Origin: Amorphus sp040750475
GTDB taxonomy: Bacteria; Pseudomonadota; Alphaproteobacteria; Rhizobiales; Amorphaceae
Assembly: GCF_040750475.1 (NCBI RefSeq)
Contig: NZ_JABJVY010000021.1
Span: forward strand, 42,686-106,685
Length of the DNA stretch: 64,000 nt
Direction of reading: 5' to 3'
Every line of letters begins with the position of its first letter. The stretch's first letter is position 1. Below the pieces are notes generated by a model, which saw nothing but the letters and a program-made list of their open reading frames with translations, was not told where the DNA came from and did no database searches. Of the stretch, positions 52,868-61,248 are shown piece by piece. A program made the position numbers and the translations under genes.

Positions 52868-53593
52868 TCAAAGTTCGTCGAGCTTGAGCCGGACGCGCCG
52901 GTTCTGCTTTCCCTTCTTCTCGATCTTTGAGATCAGGATCGGACCGATTTCCCCCGTGCTGCGCACATGCGTGCCGCCGCAAGGTTGCAGGTCGACGTCG
53001 CCTCCGATGCGAACCAGCCTCACTTGTCCCGACCCGCGGGGCGGCTTGACGCTCATGGTCTTCACCAGGCTCGGATTGGCGTCCAACTCCGCGTCGGTGA
53101 TCCACTCCTGGGTGATCGCATGATCGGCCTCGATCAGGCGATTCACGGCGTCGGTGATCTCCGCCTTGTCGAGGCCGGCGTCCGGAATATCGAAATCCAG
53201 CCGGCTTTCCTCAGCGCCGATCTGCCCGCCGGTCACCGGATAGGGAAGGGCTGCGGTCAAAAGATGCAGCGCGGAGTGCATCCGCATGTGACGCAGGCGC
53301 CGGTCCCAGTCCAATGCCATCGAAACGGTCGATCCGATCGCCGGTAGGCTCGTCCCTTCGGCCAGCACATGGACGATTGTCGTCCGATCCTCGCCATAGA
53401 TCGTATCTGACACCGATATGGGGCCGGAGGTCTCCGTCTCAAACCGTCCGATATCGCCGGGCTGACCGCCGCCGGCTGCATAGAAGATGGTTCGGTCGAG
53501 GATGGCACCGTTTCCGGCATGACCCACCACGGTCGCCTCGCACGTCGCGAGATAGGGGTCGTCGCGGAACAAGGGGATCGTCGGTTCGGCCAT
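52868..53593 (-). CDS. Alanyl-tRNA editing protein (AlaX type)
   Basis: 241 residues. MRMHSALHLLTAAL holds the HxxxH zinc pair and DLQPCGGTHVRSTGEIG the CxxxH pair, as in the editing domain of AlaRS. The N-terminal ~90 residues (IFYAAGGGQPGDIGRF) form the AlaRS C-like beta-barrel. It hydrolyses mischarged Ser- or Gly-tRNA-Ala. It follows cysK by 18 bases on the same strand. Confidence 0.92.
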   Translation of the reverse strand: MAEPTIPLFRDDPYLATCEATVVGHAGNGAILDRTIFYAAGGGQPGDIGRFETETSGPISVSDTIYGEDRTTIVHVLAEGTSLPAIGSTVSMALDWDRRLRHMRMHSALHLLTAALPYPVTGGQIGAEESRLDFDIPDAGLDKAEITDAVNRLIEADHAITQEWITDAELDANPSLVKTMSVKPPRGSGQVRLVRIGGDVDLQPCGGTHVRSTGEIGPILISKIEKKGKQNRRVRLKLDEL

Positions 53594-53611
53594 GGTTTCC
53601 GGTGTTGGGTC

Positions 53612-54652
53612 TCAGTCGACCGGCTCGAACGGGATGTCGATCGACGGTTTTCGCTCCAGCCAGGCCGGCACCGGAAGGTCCTTGGAGCGGAGGAACTCCG
53701 GATTGAACAGCCGCGAGGCGTAGCGATTGCCGTAGTCGCAAAGGATGGTCACGATGGTGTGGCCGGGTCCCAGGTGACGGGCGAGACGGATCGCGCCGGC
53801 GACGTTGATGCCCGAGGACCCTCCCAGGCAAAGGCCTTCGTGCTCCAGGAGGTCGAACACGATCTGCACCGCCTCGGCGTCCGGGATCTGGAAGGCGACG
53901 TCCACCGGCGCGCCCTCGAGATTCTTCGTGATGCGCCCTTGGCCGATTCCCTCGGTGATGGAGGAACCTTCGGACTTCAACTCGCCTTCGGTGTAGTAGC
54001 TGTAAAGCGCGGCGCCTAACGGATCGGCAAGCCCGACAACGACTTCCGGGTTGCGCTCCTTCAGCGCCATGCCGCAGCCGGCAAGCGTGCCGCCACTGCC
54101 GACGGCGCAGATGAAGGCGTCGACGTTGCCGTCCGTCTGTTCCCAGATTTCCGGACCGGTGGTGCGGATATGGGCTTCGCGGTTGGAGACGTTGTCGAAC
54201 TGGTTGGCCCAGATCGCGCCTTCGGGAGTCCTCTTGGCGAGCTGCTCGGCGAGCCGGCCGGAGAGCTTCACGTAGTTGTTCGGATTCCGGTAGGGAACCG
54301 CCGGCACTTCGATCAGTTCGGCCCCGGAGAGGCGAAGCATCAGCTTCTTCTCTTCCGATTGGGTCTCGGGAATCACGATCACGGTGCGGAAGCCGAGGGC
54401 ATTTCCGACCATGGCGAGGCCAATGCCGGTGTTGCCGGCCGTACCTTCCACGATGATGCCGCCCGGCTTGAGGTCGCCGCGCTCCATCGCGTCGCGAACG
54501 ATGAAGTAGGCCGCGCGGTCCTTGACCGACTGGCCGGGGTTCAAAAACTCCGCCTTGCCGAGAATCTCGCACCCGGTCTCTTCCGAAGCCCGGTTGAGGC
54601 GGATCAGCGGCGTGTTTCCGATAGCTTCGAGAACGGATCCGAGGACGGCCAT
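53612..54652 (-). CDS. cysK: Cysteine synthase A
   Basis: 346 residues. FLNPGQSVKDRAAYFIV carries the PLP Lys, VEGTAGNTGIGLAMVG the phosphate-binding/substrate loop and AVGSGGTLAGCGMAL the glycine loop. It uses O-acetylserine and sulfide to make cysteine. The sequence EGTAGNTGIG, in place of EPTSGNTG, belongs to the CysK2-like subgroup. Cysteine for mercaptopyruvate supply would link it with sseA nearby. Confidence 0.93.
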   Translation of the reverse strand: MAVLGSVLEAIGNTPLIRLNRASEETGCEILGKAEFLNPGQSVKDRAAYFIVRDAMERGDLKPGGIIVEGTAGNTGIGLAMVGNALGFRTVIVIPETQSEEKKLMLRLSGAELIEVPAVPYRNPNNYVKLSGRLAEQLAKRTPEGAIWANQFDNVSNREAHIRTTGPEIWEQTDGNVDAFICAVGSGGTLAGCGMALKERNPEVVVGLADPLGAALYSYYTEGELKSEGSSITEGIGQGRITKNLEGAPVDVAFQIPDAEAVQIVFDLLEHEGLCLGGSSGINVAGAIRLARHLGPGHTIVTILCDYGNRYASRLFNPEFLRSKDLPVPAWLERKPSIDIPFEPVD

Positions 54653-54773
54653 GACCCTGCTTTCGTTCTGGTTCGCCGCCAAGCTAGCGACACCGTCGTG
54701 TCACATCAACCGCGATCCGCGTACGAGATGGACCGTCGTCGGGCAGGAGATATGCGATTTCGGCATAATCGGT

Positions 54774-54803
54774 TGATCCGGCGGGGCTGCCTCTGCGTAG
54801 ATA
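54774..54803 (+). promoter_or_regulatory. Putative ECF (RpoE-type) promoter of chrR-like gene
   Basis: TGATCC (54774-54779), an 18-base spacer and TAGATA (54798-54803). TGATCC is the -35 element known for the singlet-oxygen sigma factor RpoE of Rhodobacter. The same arrangement occurs in front of the photolyase operon (62827-62798). Confidence 0.5.
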
Positions 54804-54846
54804 GCGCGTCACGTACACCAACGGACTTCGGACGGCGCATACTTCC

Positions 54847-55527
54847 GTGATTGATGAAAACGCTGCGTCCCACGGGGCGCTCGATACGCTTCTTGCCGAA
54901 TACGTCGCCGGCGGCCTGCCGCAACCGGTCGAGGTGATGGTAGCCGCGCATATCGAACTGAACGAGGTGAGCCGACGGTTCGCGTCCGATCTGGAACGCG
55001 CTGCCGGCGTGGTGCTCGATCGTCTGGAGCCGGTTGCGGTGGCGGACCGGGACCATAATCTCGACTCGATTTTCGCGCTGGATGCGGATCTTAAGCCCGA
55101 TGTGGGCTTTCGGTCCTTGGTTGAAGGTGCGGCGCTCCCATCTGCTTCGGGCCTGCCGCGCGCGATCGAGCGCTATGCCGGCCGGCCGCTGAGCGACGTC
55201 CCCTGGCGCAGGCGGCTGCCGGGTATCCAGCAGTGGCGGATCGGAACGGAAGAGGGCTACGAGGCGAGCCTTGTCCGGCTGCGGCCGGGATGTGGATTGC
55301 CGCCGCACACCCATAACGGCACGGAGATGACACTGGTGCTCCAAGGCGGCTTTTCCGATTCGCTCGGGCACTACGGGGTCGGCGATATATCGATCGCCGA
55401 CGATGAGATTGACCACCAGCCGATCGCCGACGACGATGGCGATTGTATCGGCTTCGTGGTCAGCAACGCTTCGCTGCATTTGACCGGCTGGATCGGCCGA
55501 CTGCTTGCGCCGTTTCGCCCGCGCTGA
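54847..55527 (+). CDS. ChrR-like anti-sigma factor homologue lacking the zinc cysteines
   Basis: 226 residues from the GTG at 54847. The C-terminal cupin is intact: PPHTHNGTEMTLVLQGGF and IDHQPIADDDGDC carry the His/Glu metal ligands seen in ChrR. In the N-terminal anti-sigma part the ChrR zinc motif H-x3-C-x2-C reads HIELNEVS, so the His remains but both Cys are replaced. No sigma-factor gene lies beside it. It may still sense singlet oxygen through the cupin, or have lost sigma binding. A stress-operon promoter precedes it. Confidence 0.82.
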   Translation: MIDENAASHGALDTLLAEYVAGGLPQPVEVMVAAHIELNEVSRRFASDLERAAGVVLDRLEPVAVADRDHNLDSIFALDADLKPDVGFRSLVEGAALPSASGLPRAIERYAGRPLSDVPWRRRLPGIQQWRIGTEEGYEASLVRLRPGCGLPPHTHNGTEMTLVLQGGFSDSLGHYGVGDISIADDEIDHQPIADDDGDCIGFVVSNASLHLTGWIGRLLAPFRPR

Positions 55528-55586
55528 GCGGAATGGCCGGGCTCATGCCCGCCGACGTCGCTGCTACCCAACGAAAGCGAGACATC

Positions 55587-56399
55587 ATGTCGTCGCATCG
55601 ATTTGTCGCCACGCCGTCCGACGGGATCGTATGGATCACCGGCGCGAGCTCGGGGATCGGGGCGGCGGTGGCCAGCCGGCTTGCCGCCGCCGGCTTCACG
55701 GTGGTGGTGACGGCGCGCCGGGAGGAGAAGCTTCAGTCCCTGGCGGAGCAGTCGTCCGGACCTGGCCGCATTGTTCCGTGTGCCGGTGACGTTACGGACG
55801 GCGAACAAATGGAAGCGCTCGTCGATCGCATCGAGCGGGAGGTCGGACCGATTGCGCTCGCCGTCTTGAATGCCGGTGTCTATTTGCCGGTAGTCGATGG
55901 CGGGATCGACCGGGGGATCTTCGACAAAACCTTCGCCGTGAACGTAACCGGCACGATGAATGCGCTCGCCCCGGTCTCGAAACGGATGCAGGCGCGCGGC
56001 CACGGTCAGATCGCGATCGTTGCCTCGGTCGCCGGCTATTTCGGGTTGCCGACGGCGGCCGCCTATGGCGCCAGCAAGGCGGCGCTGATCAATCTCGCCG
56101 AGGCGCTGAAATTCGATTTCGACAATCAGGGCCTGACCATCCAGATCGTGGCGCCGGGCTTTGTCGATACGCCGGCGACGGCGGACAACCCGTTTCCGAT
56201 GCCGTTCCTGATGAAGGTCGACCAAGCCGCCGACCGCATCGTGGCAGGGCTCAAGACCGGCCGATTCGAGATCACCTTTCCGCGCCGCTTCACCTATGGG
56301 CTGAAGATCATCCGGATACTGCCCTACGGTCTGTTCTTTCCGTTGATCGCCCGCTTCACCGGCTGGAGCCGGCACAATCGGACCGATCAATCCACTTGA
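55587..56399 (+). CDS. Short-chain dehydrogenase/reductase
   Basis: 270 residues from the ATG at 55587. WITGASSGIGAAVASRL is the NAD(P) loop, AVLNAGVY the NNAG-type motif, VASVAGYFGLPTAAAYGASK the Ser, Tyr and Lys of the active site. It reads in line with the chrR-like gene, 59 bases apart, and is probably cotranscribed. Rhodobacter RpoE targets include a related dehydrogenase. Substrate unknown. Confidence 0.9.
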   Translation: MSSHRFVATPSDGIVWITGASSGIGAAVASRLAAAGFTVVVTARREEKLQSLAEQSSGPGRIVPCAGDVTDGEQMEALVDRIEREVGPIALAVLNAGVYLPVVDGGIDRGIFDKTFAVNVTGTMNALAPVSKRMQARGHGQIAIVASVAGYFGLPTAAAYGASKAALINLAEALKFDFDNQGLTIQIVAPGFVDTPATADNPFPMPFLMKVDQAADRIVAGLKTGRFEITFPRRFTYGLKIIRILPYGLFFPLIARFTGWSRHNRTDQST

Positions 56400-56402
56400 T
56401 GG

Positions 56403-57731
56403 TCATGGCGCGGTCGGCGCTTCGTCGATTCGACGGACGAGACGGGCCTGAGCGGTCTCGTCGAGCGAGTAACCCCACATCAACGCGATTGCCCCCGCCT
56501 TGAGTGCGATCGGCACCCAGGCATAAAGCACGGCGAGCGCGAACAGGCCGTCGCCGGCTTCCGGATCGTCGGGACGAAAGCCAAACAGCGCGAGCAGGGG
56601 AAAGGCGATCCCGACCGCTGCCGCCAGCGCCAGCTTGGTGGCAAGCCCCCAAAGCGCGAAATAAAGACCCGTCCGTTGGCTGCCGGAGGAGGCGGTGTCG
56701 ATGTCGACCGCATCGGCCTGCATGGCTGCCGGCAGCACCAGATCCGCCCCGACGGCGAGCCCGGTGAGGACGCAGATCGCGCCAAACGGAACGACGTCGC
56801 CCGGGCCAAGTGCCGGCACGACGGCAAACACGAAGCACGCCGCGATCATCGCGATTGCCCAGGTACGGTGCTTGCCGATCCGCTTGCTCAGTGTCAGCCA
56901 GAGCGGGATGCCAAGGATGCCGCAGAGAAAGTAGAGAAACAAAAGCGGTCCCTGTAGGGTCGGTTCGCCGAGCACCCGGCCGACGAACAGGAGGAACAGC
57001 GTGGCCGGTAGCCCGTTTGCGAGCGAGTTGATCGCAAAGGCGGCGATCAGCCGGAGGAAGGGGCGGTTGGCCGTGATATGGCGCAAGCCCTCGGCTAGGC
57101 CGACGCGCCGCCGCGACCGGTCCGCCGGTTCCGGCACGGAGAGGACGGCCGCCAATGCGGTGGTGGGCAGCAGGACCAGAAGCCCGATCGCGATCCAGGT
57201 AAGCGCGCGCCCGAGATCGTCGGCGGCAAGAATCGCCGGAACGCCGGCTGCTAGCAGCGAGCCCGCGACCACGAGGCCTTCCCGCGCGCCGGCGATGTCG
57301 GATCGGCCGTGATAGTCGGTGGAGAGCTCCGCCCCCCAGGCATTGAAGGGGACGAGGGCGGCGGTGCTCGCAATCGAGGTTAGGGTGCCCCAGAGCAGAA
57401 GATAAGAGATCCCGGCGTCGCTTGGCGGCATGAAGAGCATGGCGCTCGTTACGGCCGTCAACGGAGCGGCGGCAATCAGCCAGCTTTTCCGCCGACCGAA
57501 GCGGGGTTGCCACCGGTCGGCGAGCAAACCGACGACCGGGTCGGATATCGCATCCACCACTCGGATGGCGACGAAGGCGGTGCCCACGGCGGCGAGCGGA
57601 AGACCGAGCCCCTCCGCGTAGTACGTCGGCAGCAGGATGAAGAGCGGAAACTGAAGGATCGCCAGCGGCAGTGCCGGCAGGGCGTAGACGAGGACCGAGG
57701 TCCTCCACTGCGGTTTGGCCGCCGACGCCAA
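56403..57731 (-). CDS. MFS transporter of the sugar-cation (GPH/MelB-like) type
   Basis: 442 residues with about 12 helices. VVDAISDPVVGLLADRWQPR with FGRRKSWLIAAAPL is the GPH-type loop between helices 2 and 3, and VPFNAWGAELSTDYHGRSDI is typical of the family. Many GPH members move sugars; those in photolyase/cfa clusters have no proven substrate. It starts 3 bases after the cfa stop, as last gene of the leftward operon. Confidence 0.87.
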   Translation of the reverse strand: MASAAKPQWRTSVLVYALPALPLAILQFPLFILLPTYYAEGLGLPLAAVGTAFVAIRVVDAISDPVVGLLADRWQPRFGRRKSWLIAAAPLTAVTSAMLFMPPSDAGISYLLLWGTLTSIASTAALVPFNAWGAELSTDYHGRSDIAGAREGLVVAGSLLAAGVPAILAADDLGRALTWIAIGLLVLLPTTALAAVLSVPEPADRSRRRVGLAEGLRHITANRPFLRLIAAFAINSLANGLPATLFLLFVGRVLGEPTLQGPLLFLYFLCGILGIPLWLTLSKRIGKHRTWAIAMIAACFVFAVVPALGPGDVVPFGAICVLTGLAVGADLVLPAAMQADAVDIDTASSGSQRTGLYFALWGLATKLALAAAVGIAFPLLALFGFRPDDPEAGDGLFALAVLYAWVPIALKAGAIALMWGYSLDETAQARLVRRIDEAPTAP

Positions 57732-57734
57732 GAT

Positions 57735-58973
57735 TTAGGGCCGGGCGAACACGAAGTGGCGCACATCGATCGAGCCGGCCCGGAAGCCGGCCTCGCAATA
57801 ATGTAGATAGAACTCCCACATGCGCCGGAAGCGTTCGTCGAAGCCGAGCGGAGAAAGTCTCGGCCAGGCGGTGCGGAAGCGCTCGCGCCATTCCGACAGC
57901 GTGCGGGCGTAGTCGGTCCCGAACCCGGATTCGTGCATTAGGCTCAGCCCCACCGTTCGGCCGAGCTTGGCGACGCCTTCCGCGGGCGGCAGCATGCCGC
58001 CGGGAAAGATGTAGCGCTGGATGAAGTCCGGCGACCGGCGGTAACGTGCGAAGTGGCGGTCGTCGATGGTGATGATTTGCAGGCCCGCCTGGCCGCCCGG
58101 CCGCAACCGATCGCGCAGCATCTCGAAATAGCCCGGCCAGTAGCGCTCGCCAACGGCCTCGAACATTTCGATTGAGACGATCCGGTCGAAGCGGCCGGGG
58201 AGGTCGCGATAGTCGGTAAGGGCCACGGTCACCCGATCGGAGAGGCCGACCTCGGCGATCCGGCGGGTGGCGTAGGCGTGCTGGGCGCGGCTGATGGTGA
58301 TGGCCGTCACCCGGCAATCGAGCTCGCGTGCGGCATATTCGGCAAATCCGCCCCAGCCGCAGCCGACTTCCAGCACATGCTCGCCCGGCTTTATGCCCGT
58401 GCGTTGCGCCAACGCACGATATTTGTCGCGCTGAGCGGTTTCCAGGTCGTTCGCACCGGCGCCAAAGAAGGCCGACGAGTAGGTCATCGACGGGTCGAGC
58501 CAGGCCTCGTAGAAGTCGTTGCCGAGATCGTAGTGGGCCGCGATGTTGCGCTTGGAGCCCCGGCGCGTGTTGCTGTTCAGCCAGTGGCGCAGCGACAAAA
58601 GCGCGCGTACCATGGGGCGGGCGGCGAGCGCGTTGGCCACGGCGTCGCGATTGGCTGCGAAGAGCTGGAGAAAAACGGTGGGGTCGGGGCTCGACCATTC
58701 GCCGGCCATGAACGATTCCGCCACGCCGATATCGCCGCTCTGCAGAAGCCGGCGCACGAACCGCCAGTCATGAATTCGAAGCACGGCGTTCGGTCCGGGT
58801 TCGGCGGCCTCCACATAGAAGGTGCGTCCGTCGGGAACAGTTACGTCCAGCCGGCCGAGCCGCAGGTTGAGCGCAATGGAAAAGCCTTTCCGGACGATCG
58901 GCGGCAGACCTTTCAACACGGACTTGGCGTTGGTCGGCGCGAGACGGATCGGCAAAGTGGTGTCGGTCGACAT
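57735..58973 (-). CDS. Cyclopropane-fatty-acid synthase-like methyltransferase
   Basis: 412 residues. EHVLEVGCGWGGFAEYAARE is the SAM-binding motif, ITISRAQHAYATRRI and SIEMFEAVGERYWPGYF the conserved lipid-methyltransferase regions. The N-terminal ~130 residues form the lipid-binding domain. It methylates unsaturated phospholipid acyl chains. In Rhodobacter, relatives in the RpoE-ChrR regulon take part in protective fatty-acid changes under singlet oxygen, a role that fits its neighbours here. Confidence 0.9.
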   Translation of the reverse strand: MSTDTTLPIRLAPTNAKSVLKGLPPIVRKGFSIALNLRLGRLDVTVPDGRTFYVEAAEPGPNAVLRIHDWRFVRRLLQSGDIGVAESFMAGEWSSPDPTVFLQLFAANRDAVANALAARPMVRALLSLRHWLNSNTRRGSKRNIAAHYDLGNDFYEAWLDPSMTYSSAFFGAGANDLETAQRDKYRALAQRTGIKPGEHVLEVGCGWGGFAEYAARELDCRVTAITISRAQHAYATRRIAEVGLSDRVTVALTDYRDLPGRFDRIVSIEMFEAVGERYWPGYFEMLRDRLRPGGQAGLQIITIDDRHFARYRRSPDFIQRYIFPGGMLPPAEGVAKLGRTVGLSLMHESGFGTDYARTLSEWRERFRTAWPRLSPLGFDERFRRMWEFYLHYCEAGFRAGSIDVRHFVFARP

Positions 58974-59047
58974 GGAAGCGGTCCTGCTGGTTCGGGCCTG
59001 TCACCTGGAGGCTGTGGCGGATTGAGGTAGCGGACGCGGGGCGTCGC

Positions 59048-59917
59048 TCAAGCAGAATGCCATGACCTCTCGTCTTCGGTGGAGGCCGACGAGCGGGTTG
59101 CGACAATGCTGACAGGGCTCGCCCGCTTGGGCGCCGACGCCCTGGAGACGAGCGGCACGCGCTTCAGCCAGAGCCTCAACGCCTCGAAGTGGATGCCTGC
59201 GATCACCTTGAAGCTCATCAGCGGGATCGCGAAGAAGCAGCGCGCAAGCGCGCCACGGGAGGCGGGAACATGGCGTCCGGCGAAAGTCGCTGCGAAGGTT
59301 GGCCCGTCGGCATCGCTCTCCAGGATGCGGATGCGCACCGCCTCGCCGGGCGGCAGAATGCGGAAGCGATAGGTCTCCTCCATCGGCATGAAGGGGGAGA
59401 CGTAGAAGGCCTTCTGCGCGCTCTGGGATATGCCGGCGGCGCTCGCATCCCCCGCCTCGACCGGAACCACATAGGTGTGCCGTTCGCCGAAGGTGTTGCG
59501 CACCTCGTAGAGCAGCGCCGTGAGAGTGTCGTCCTGGTAGGCGAAATAGACCGTCAGCGGATCGAACACGTAACCGAGCACGCGCGGATAGCACAGCATC
59601 AGCACCCGGTCGGGACGGGGCAGGCCCGCCTCCGTCAGGAGCCGGTCGACATGCGGTCTCAGCGGCGAGCCATCGCCGGCGCCGTGATCGGCTTCGTGCA
59701 GGGACAGCGGTGCGAAGCGATTGACCGCGAACCACGGCGCAAGCCGCTTGGCATCCCCGAGCCGGTCGAGATCGGCGAGCAGCGAGAACACCCGGTAGCG
59801 GAAGCGATGGCCCACCGGCTTCAGCCGGGCGTGCATGACGTCGCCGGGATAGAGCGCGAAGGCCGTCTCGGGAGCGGGGCCGTTTGCTGCAACGGTGGTG
59901 GGAAAGGTCCGGGTCAT
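59048..59917 (-). CDS. DUF1365 domain protein
   Basis: 289 residues. FALYPGDVMHARLKPVGHRF, RVFSLLADLDRL, NRFAPLSLHEADHGAGDG and LCYPRVLGYVFDPLTVYFAY match DUF1365, of unknown function, nearly always encoded between an FAD oxidoreductase and a cfa-like gene. The ATG at 59917 overlaps the stop of the upstream gene as ATGA. Confidence 0.9.
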   Translation of the reverse strand: MTRTFPTTVAANGPAPETAFALYPGDVMHARLKPVGHRFRYRVFSLLADLDRLGDAKRLAPWFAVNRFAPLSLHEADHGAGDGSPLRPHVDRLLTEAGLPRPDRVLMLCYPRVLGYVFDPLTVYFAYQDDTLTALLYEVRNTFGERHTYVVPVEAGDASAAGISQSAQKAFYVSPFMPMEETYRFRILPPGEAVRIRILESDADGPTFAATFAGRHVPASRGALARCFFAIPLMSFKVIAGIHFEALRLWLKRVPLVSRASAPKRASPVSIVATRSSASTEDERSWHSA

Positions 59918-61248
59918 TCGGCGGCCTCCAGCATCGCCGGAGCGGGCGCGGGGCGGCGCCACGGCACGCTGCCGCCCAGAGCCTCGGCGACGGCGATTCC
60001 GGAAACAAGCCCGTCCTCGTGGAAGCCGTAGCCGGTCCAGGCACCGGCAAAGCGGGTGTGATTGGTGCCCTGGATCGCCGGTAGGGCCTCCTGGGCGGCA
60101 ATGGCGGCGCGATCGAACTGCGGATGGCCGTAGCTGAATTTGGCGAAGGTGAGTTCGGGTGCGGGCGCAAATGGCGGATTTAGCGTCACGAACAGCGGGC
60201 AGGCCGGATCGATCGGCTGCAGCCGGTTCATCCAGTAGCTGACGGCCACGCCTTCGGCAGGGTGATCCGCTGGCCAGCTCAAATAGTTCCAGGACGCCCA
60301 GACCGACCGCCGCTTTGGCATCAGGCGCGGATCGCGATGAAGATAGACGTCGTTCGGCCGATAGCCGATCGCGCCCAGGATCTCGCGCTCCTGGTGGGTC
60401 GGGCGGTTAAGCAGCGCCAGAGCCTGGTCGGAATGGGTGGCGATCACGACCTGATCGAACCGGTCGTGGTGACCGGTCTCGTCGATCACGGTCACCCCGA
60501 ACGTATCGCGCTCGATGCGGCGCACCGGCGTGCCAAGCCGCACGGTGCCCGCCCGCCGCACCTTATCCAGAAGCCGGTGGACATAGACCCGGCTGCCACC
60601 TTTGACCGTGCGCCACTGCGGCCGCTCAGTATCGATCAGTCGATGATTGTCGAAGAAGGAGAGGAGGGCTCTGGCGGGAAAGTCGAGCATCCGCTCTGCT
60701 GGCATCGACCAGATCGCCGCCCCCATCGGCACCAGATAGTCCGCGGCGAAGGAGCGGGAGAAGCCACGCATGACGAGATAGTCGGCGAGCGTCACTGCGG
60801 CGTCGATCCCGTGCGCGAGATCGCTGCGCGCCGTTGCGTTAAAACGCGCAATGTCGCGCAGCATGCGCAGGAAACGCGGCGAGACCAGGTTGCGCTTGCA
60901 GGCGAAGACGGAGCCGAGCGATTGCCCGGACCATTCCAGCTTCCGGTCCCGCGCCGAGACCGCAAAGCTCATGTCGCTTGTTGCCGTCGGTATGTCGAGG
61001 ACCTCGAACAGGCTGACGAGGTTGGGGTAGTTCAGCTCGTTATAGACGATGAAACCGGTGTCGACGGCAATGGCGCGGCCGTCATAGTCGACGTCTACTG
61101 TCGCGGAATGGCCGCCCGCACGCGCCTCGGCTTCGTAGAGCACCACGTCGTGACGATCGCACAGCGCCCAGGCCGCGGCGTTGCCGGAAATGCCGGAGCC
61201 GATGACGGCGATGCGCTGGGCAGGCGGTTTGGCGAAGACGACGTTCAC
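59914..61248 (-). CDS. NAD(P)/FAD-dependent oxidoreductase
   Basis: 444 residues. IAVIGSGISGNAAAWALCDR is the dinucleotide-binding loop, YEAEARAGGHSATVDVDYDG the second FAD contact, and the end FAGAWTGYGFHEDGLVSGIA is typical of amine-oxidase-like flavoproteins paired with DUF1365. Starts with ATGA overlap to the photolyase gene. The substrate is probably an acyl chain or lipid, inferred from the neighbourhood. Confidence 0.88.
   Translation of the reverse strand: MNVVFAKPPAQRIAVIGSGISGNAAAWALCDRHDVVLYEAEARAGGHSATVDVDYDGRAIAVDTGFIVYNELNYPNLVSLFEVLDIPTATSDMSFAVSARDRKLEWSGQSLGSVFACKRNLVSPRFLRMLRDIARFNATARSDLAHGIDAAVTLADYLVMRGFSRSFAADYLVPMGAAIWSMPAERMLDFPARALLSFFDNHRLIDTERPQWRTVKGGSRVYVHRLLDKVRRAGTVRLGTPVRRIERDTFGVTVIDETGHHDRFDQVVIATHSDQALALLNRPTHQEREILGAIGYRPNDVYLHRDPRLMPKRRSVWASWNYLSWPADHPAEGVAVSYWMNRLQPIDPACPLFVTLNPPFAPAPELTFAKFSYGHPQFDRAAIAAQEALPAIQGTNHTRFAGAWTGYGFHEDGLVSGIAVAEALGGSVPWRRPAPAPAMLEAAE

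Noticed and set aside
56356..58698. A 780-codon minus-strand frame across the MFS and cfa genes
   Set aside because: Same-strand shadow of two genes with full motif sets; the translation has no domain and is arginine-rich.
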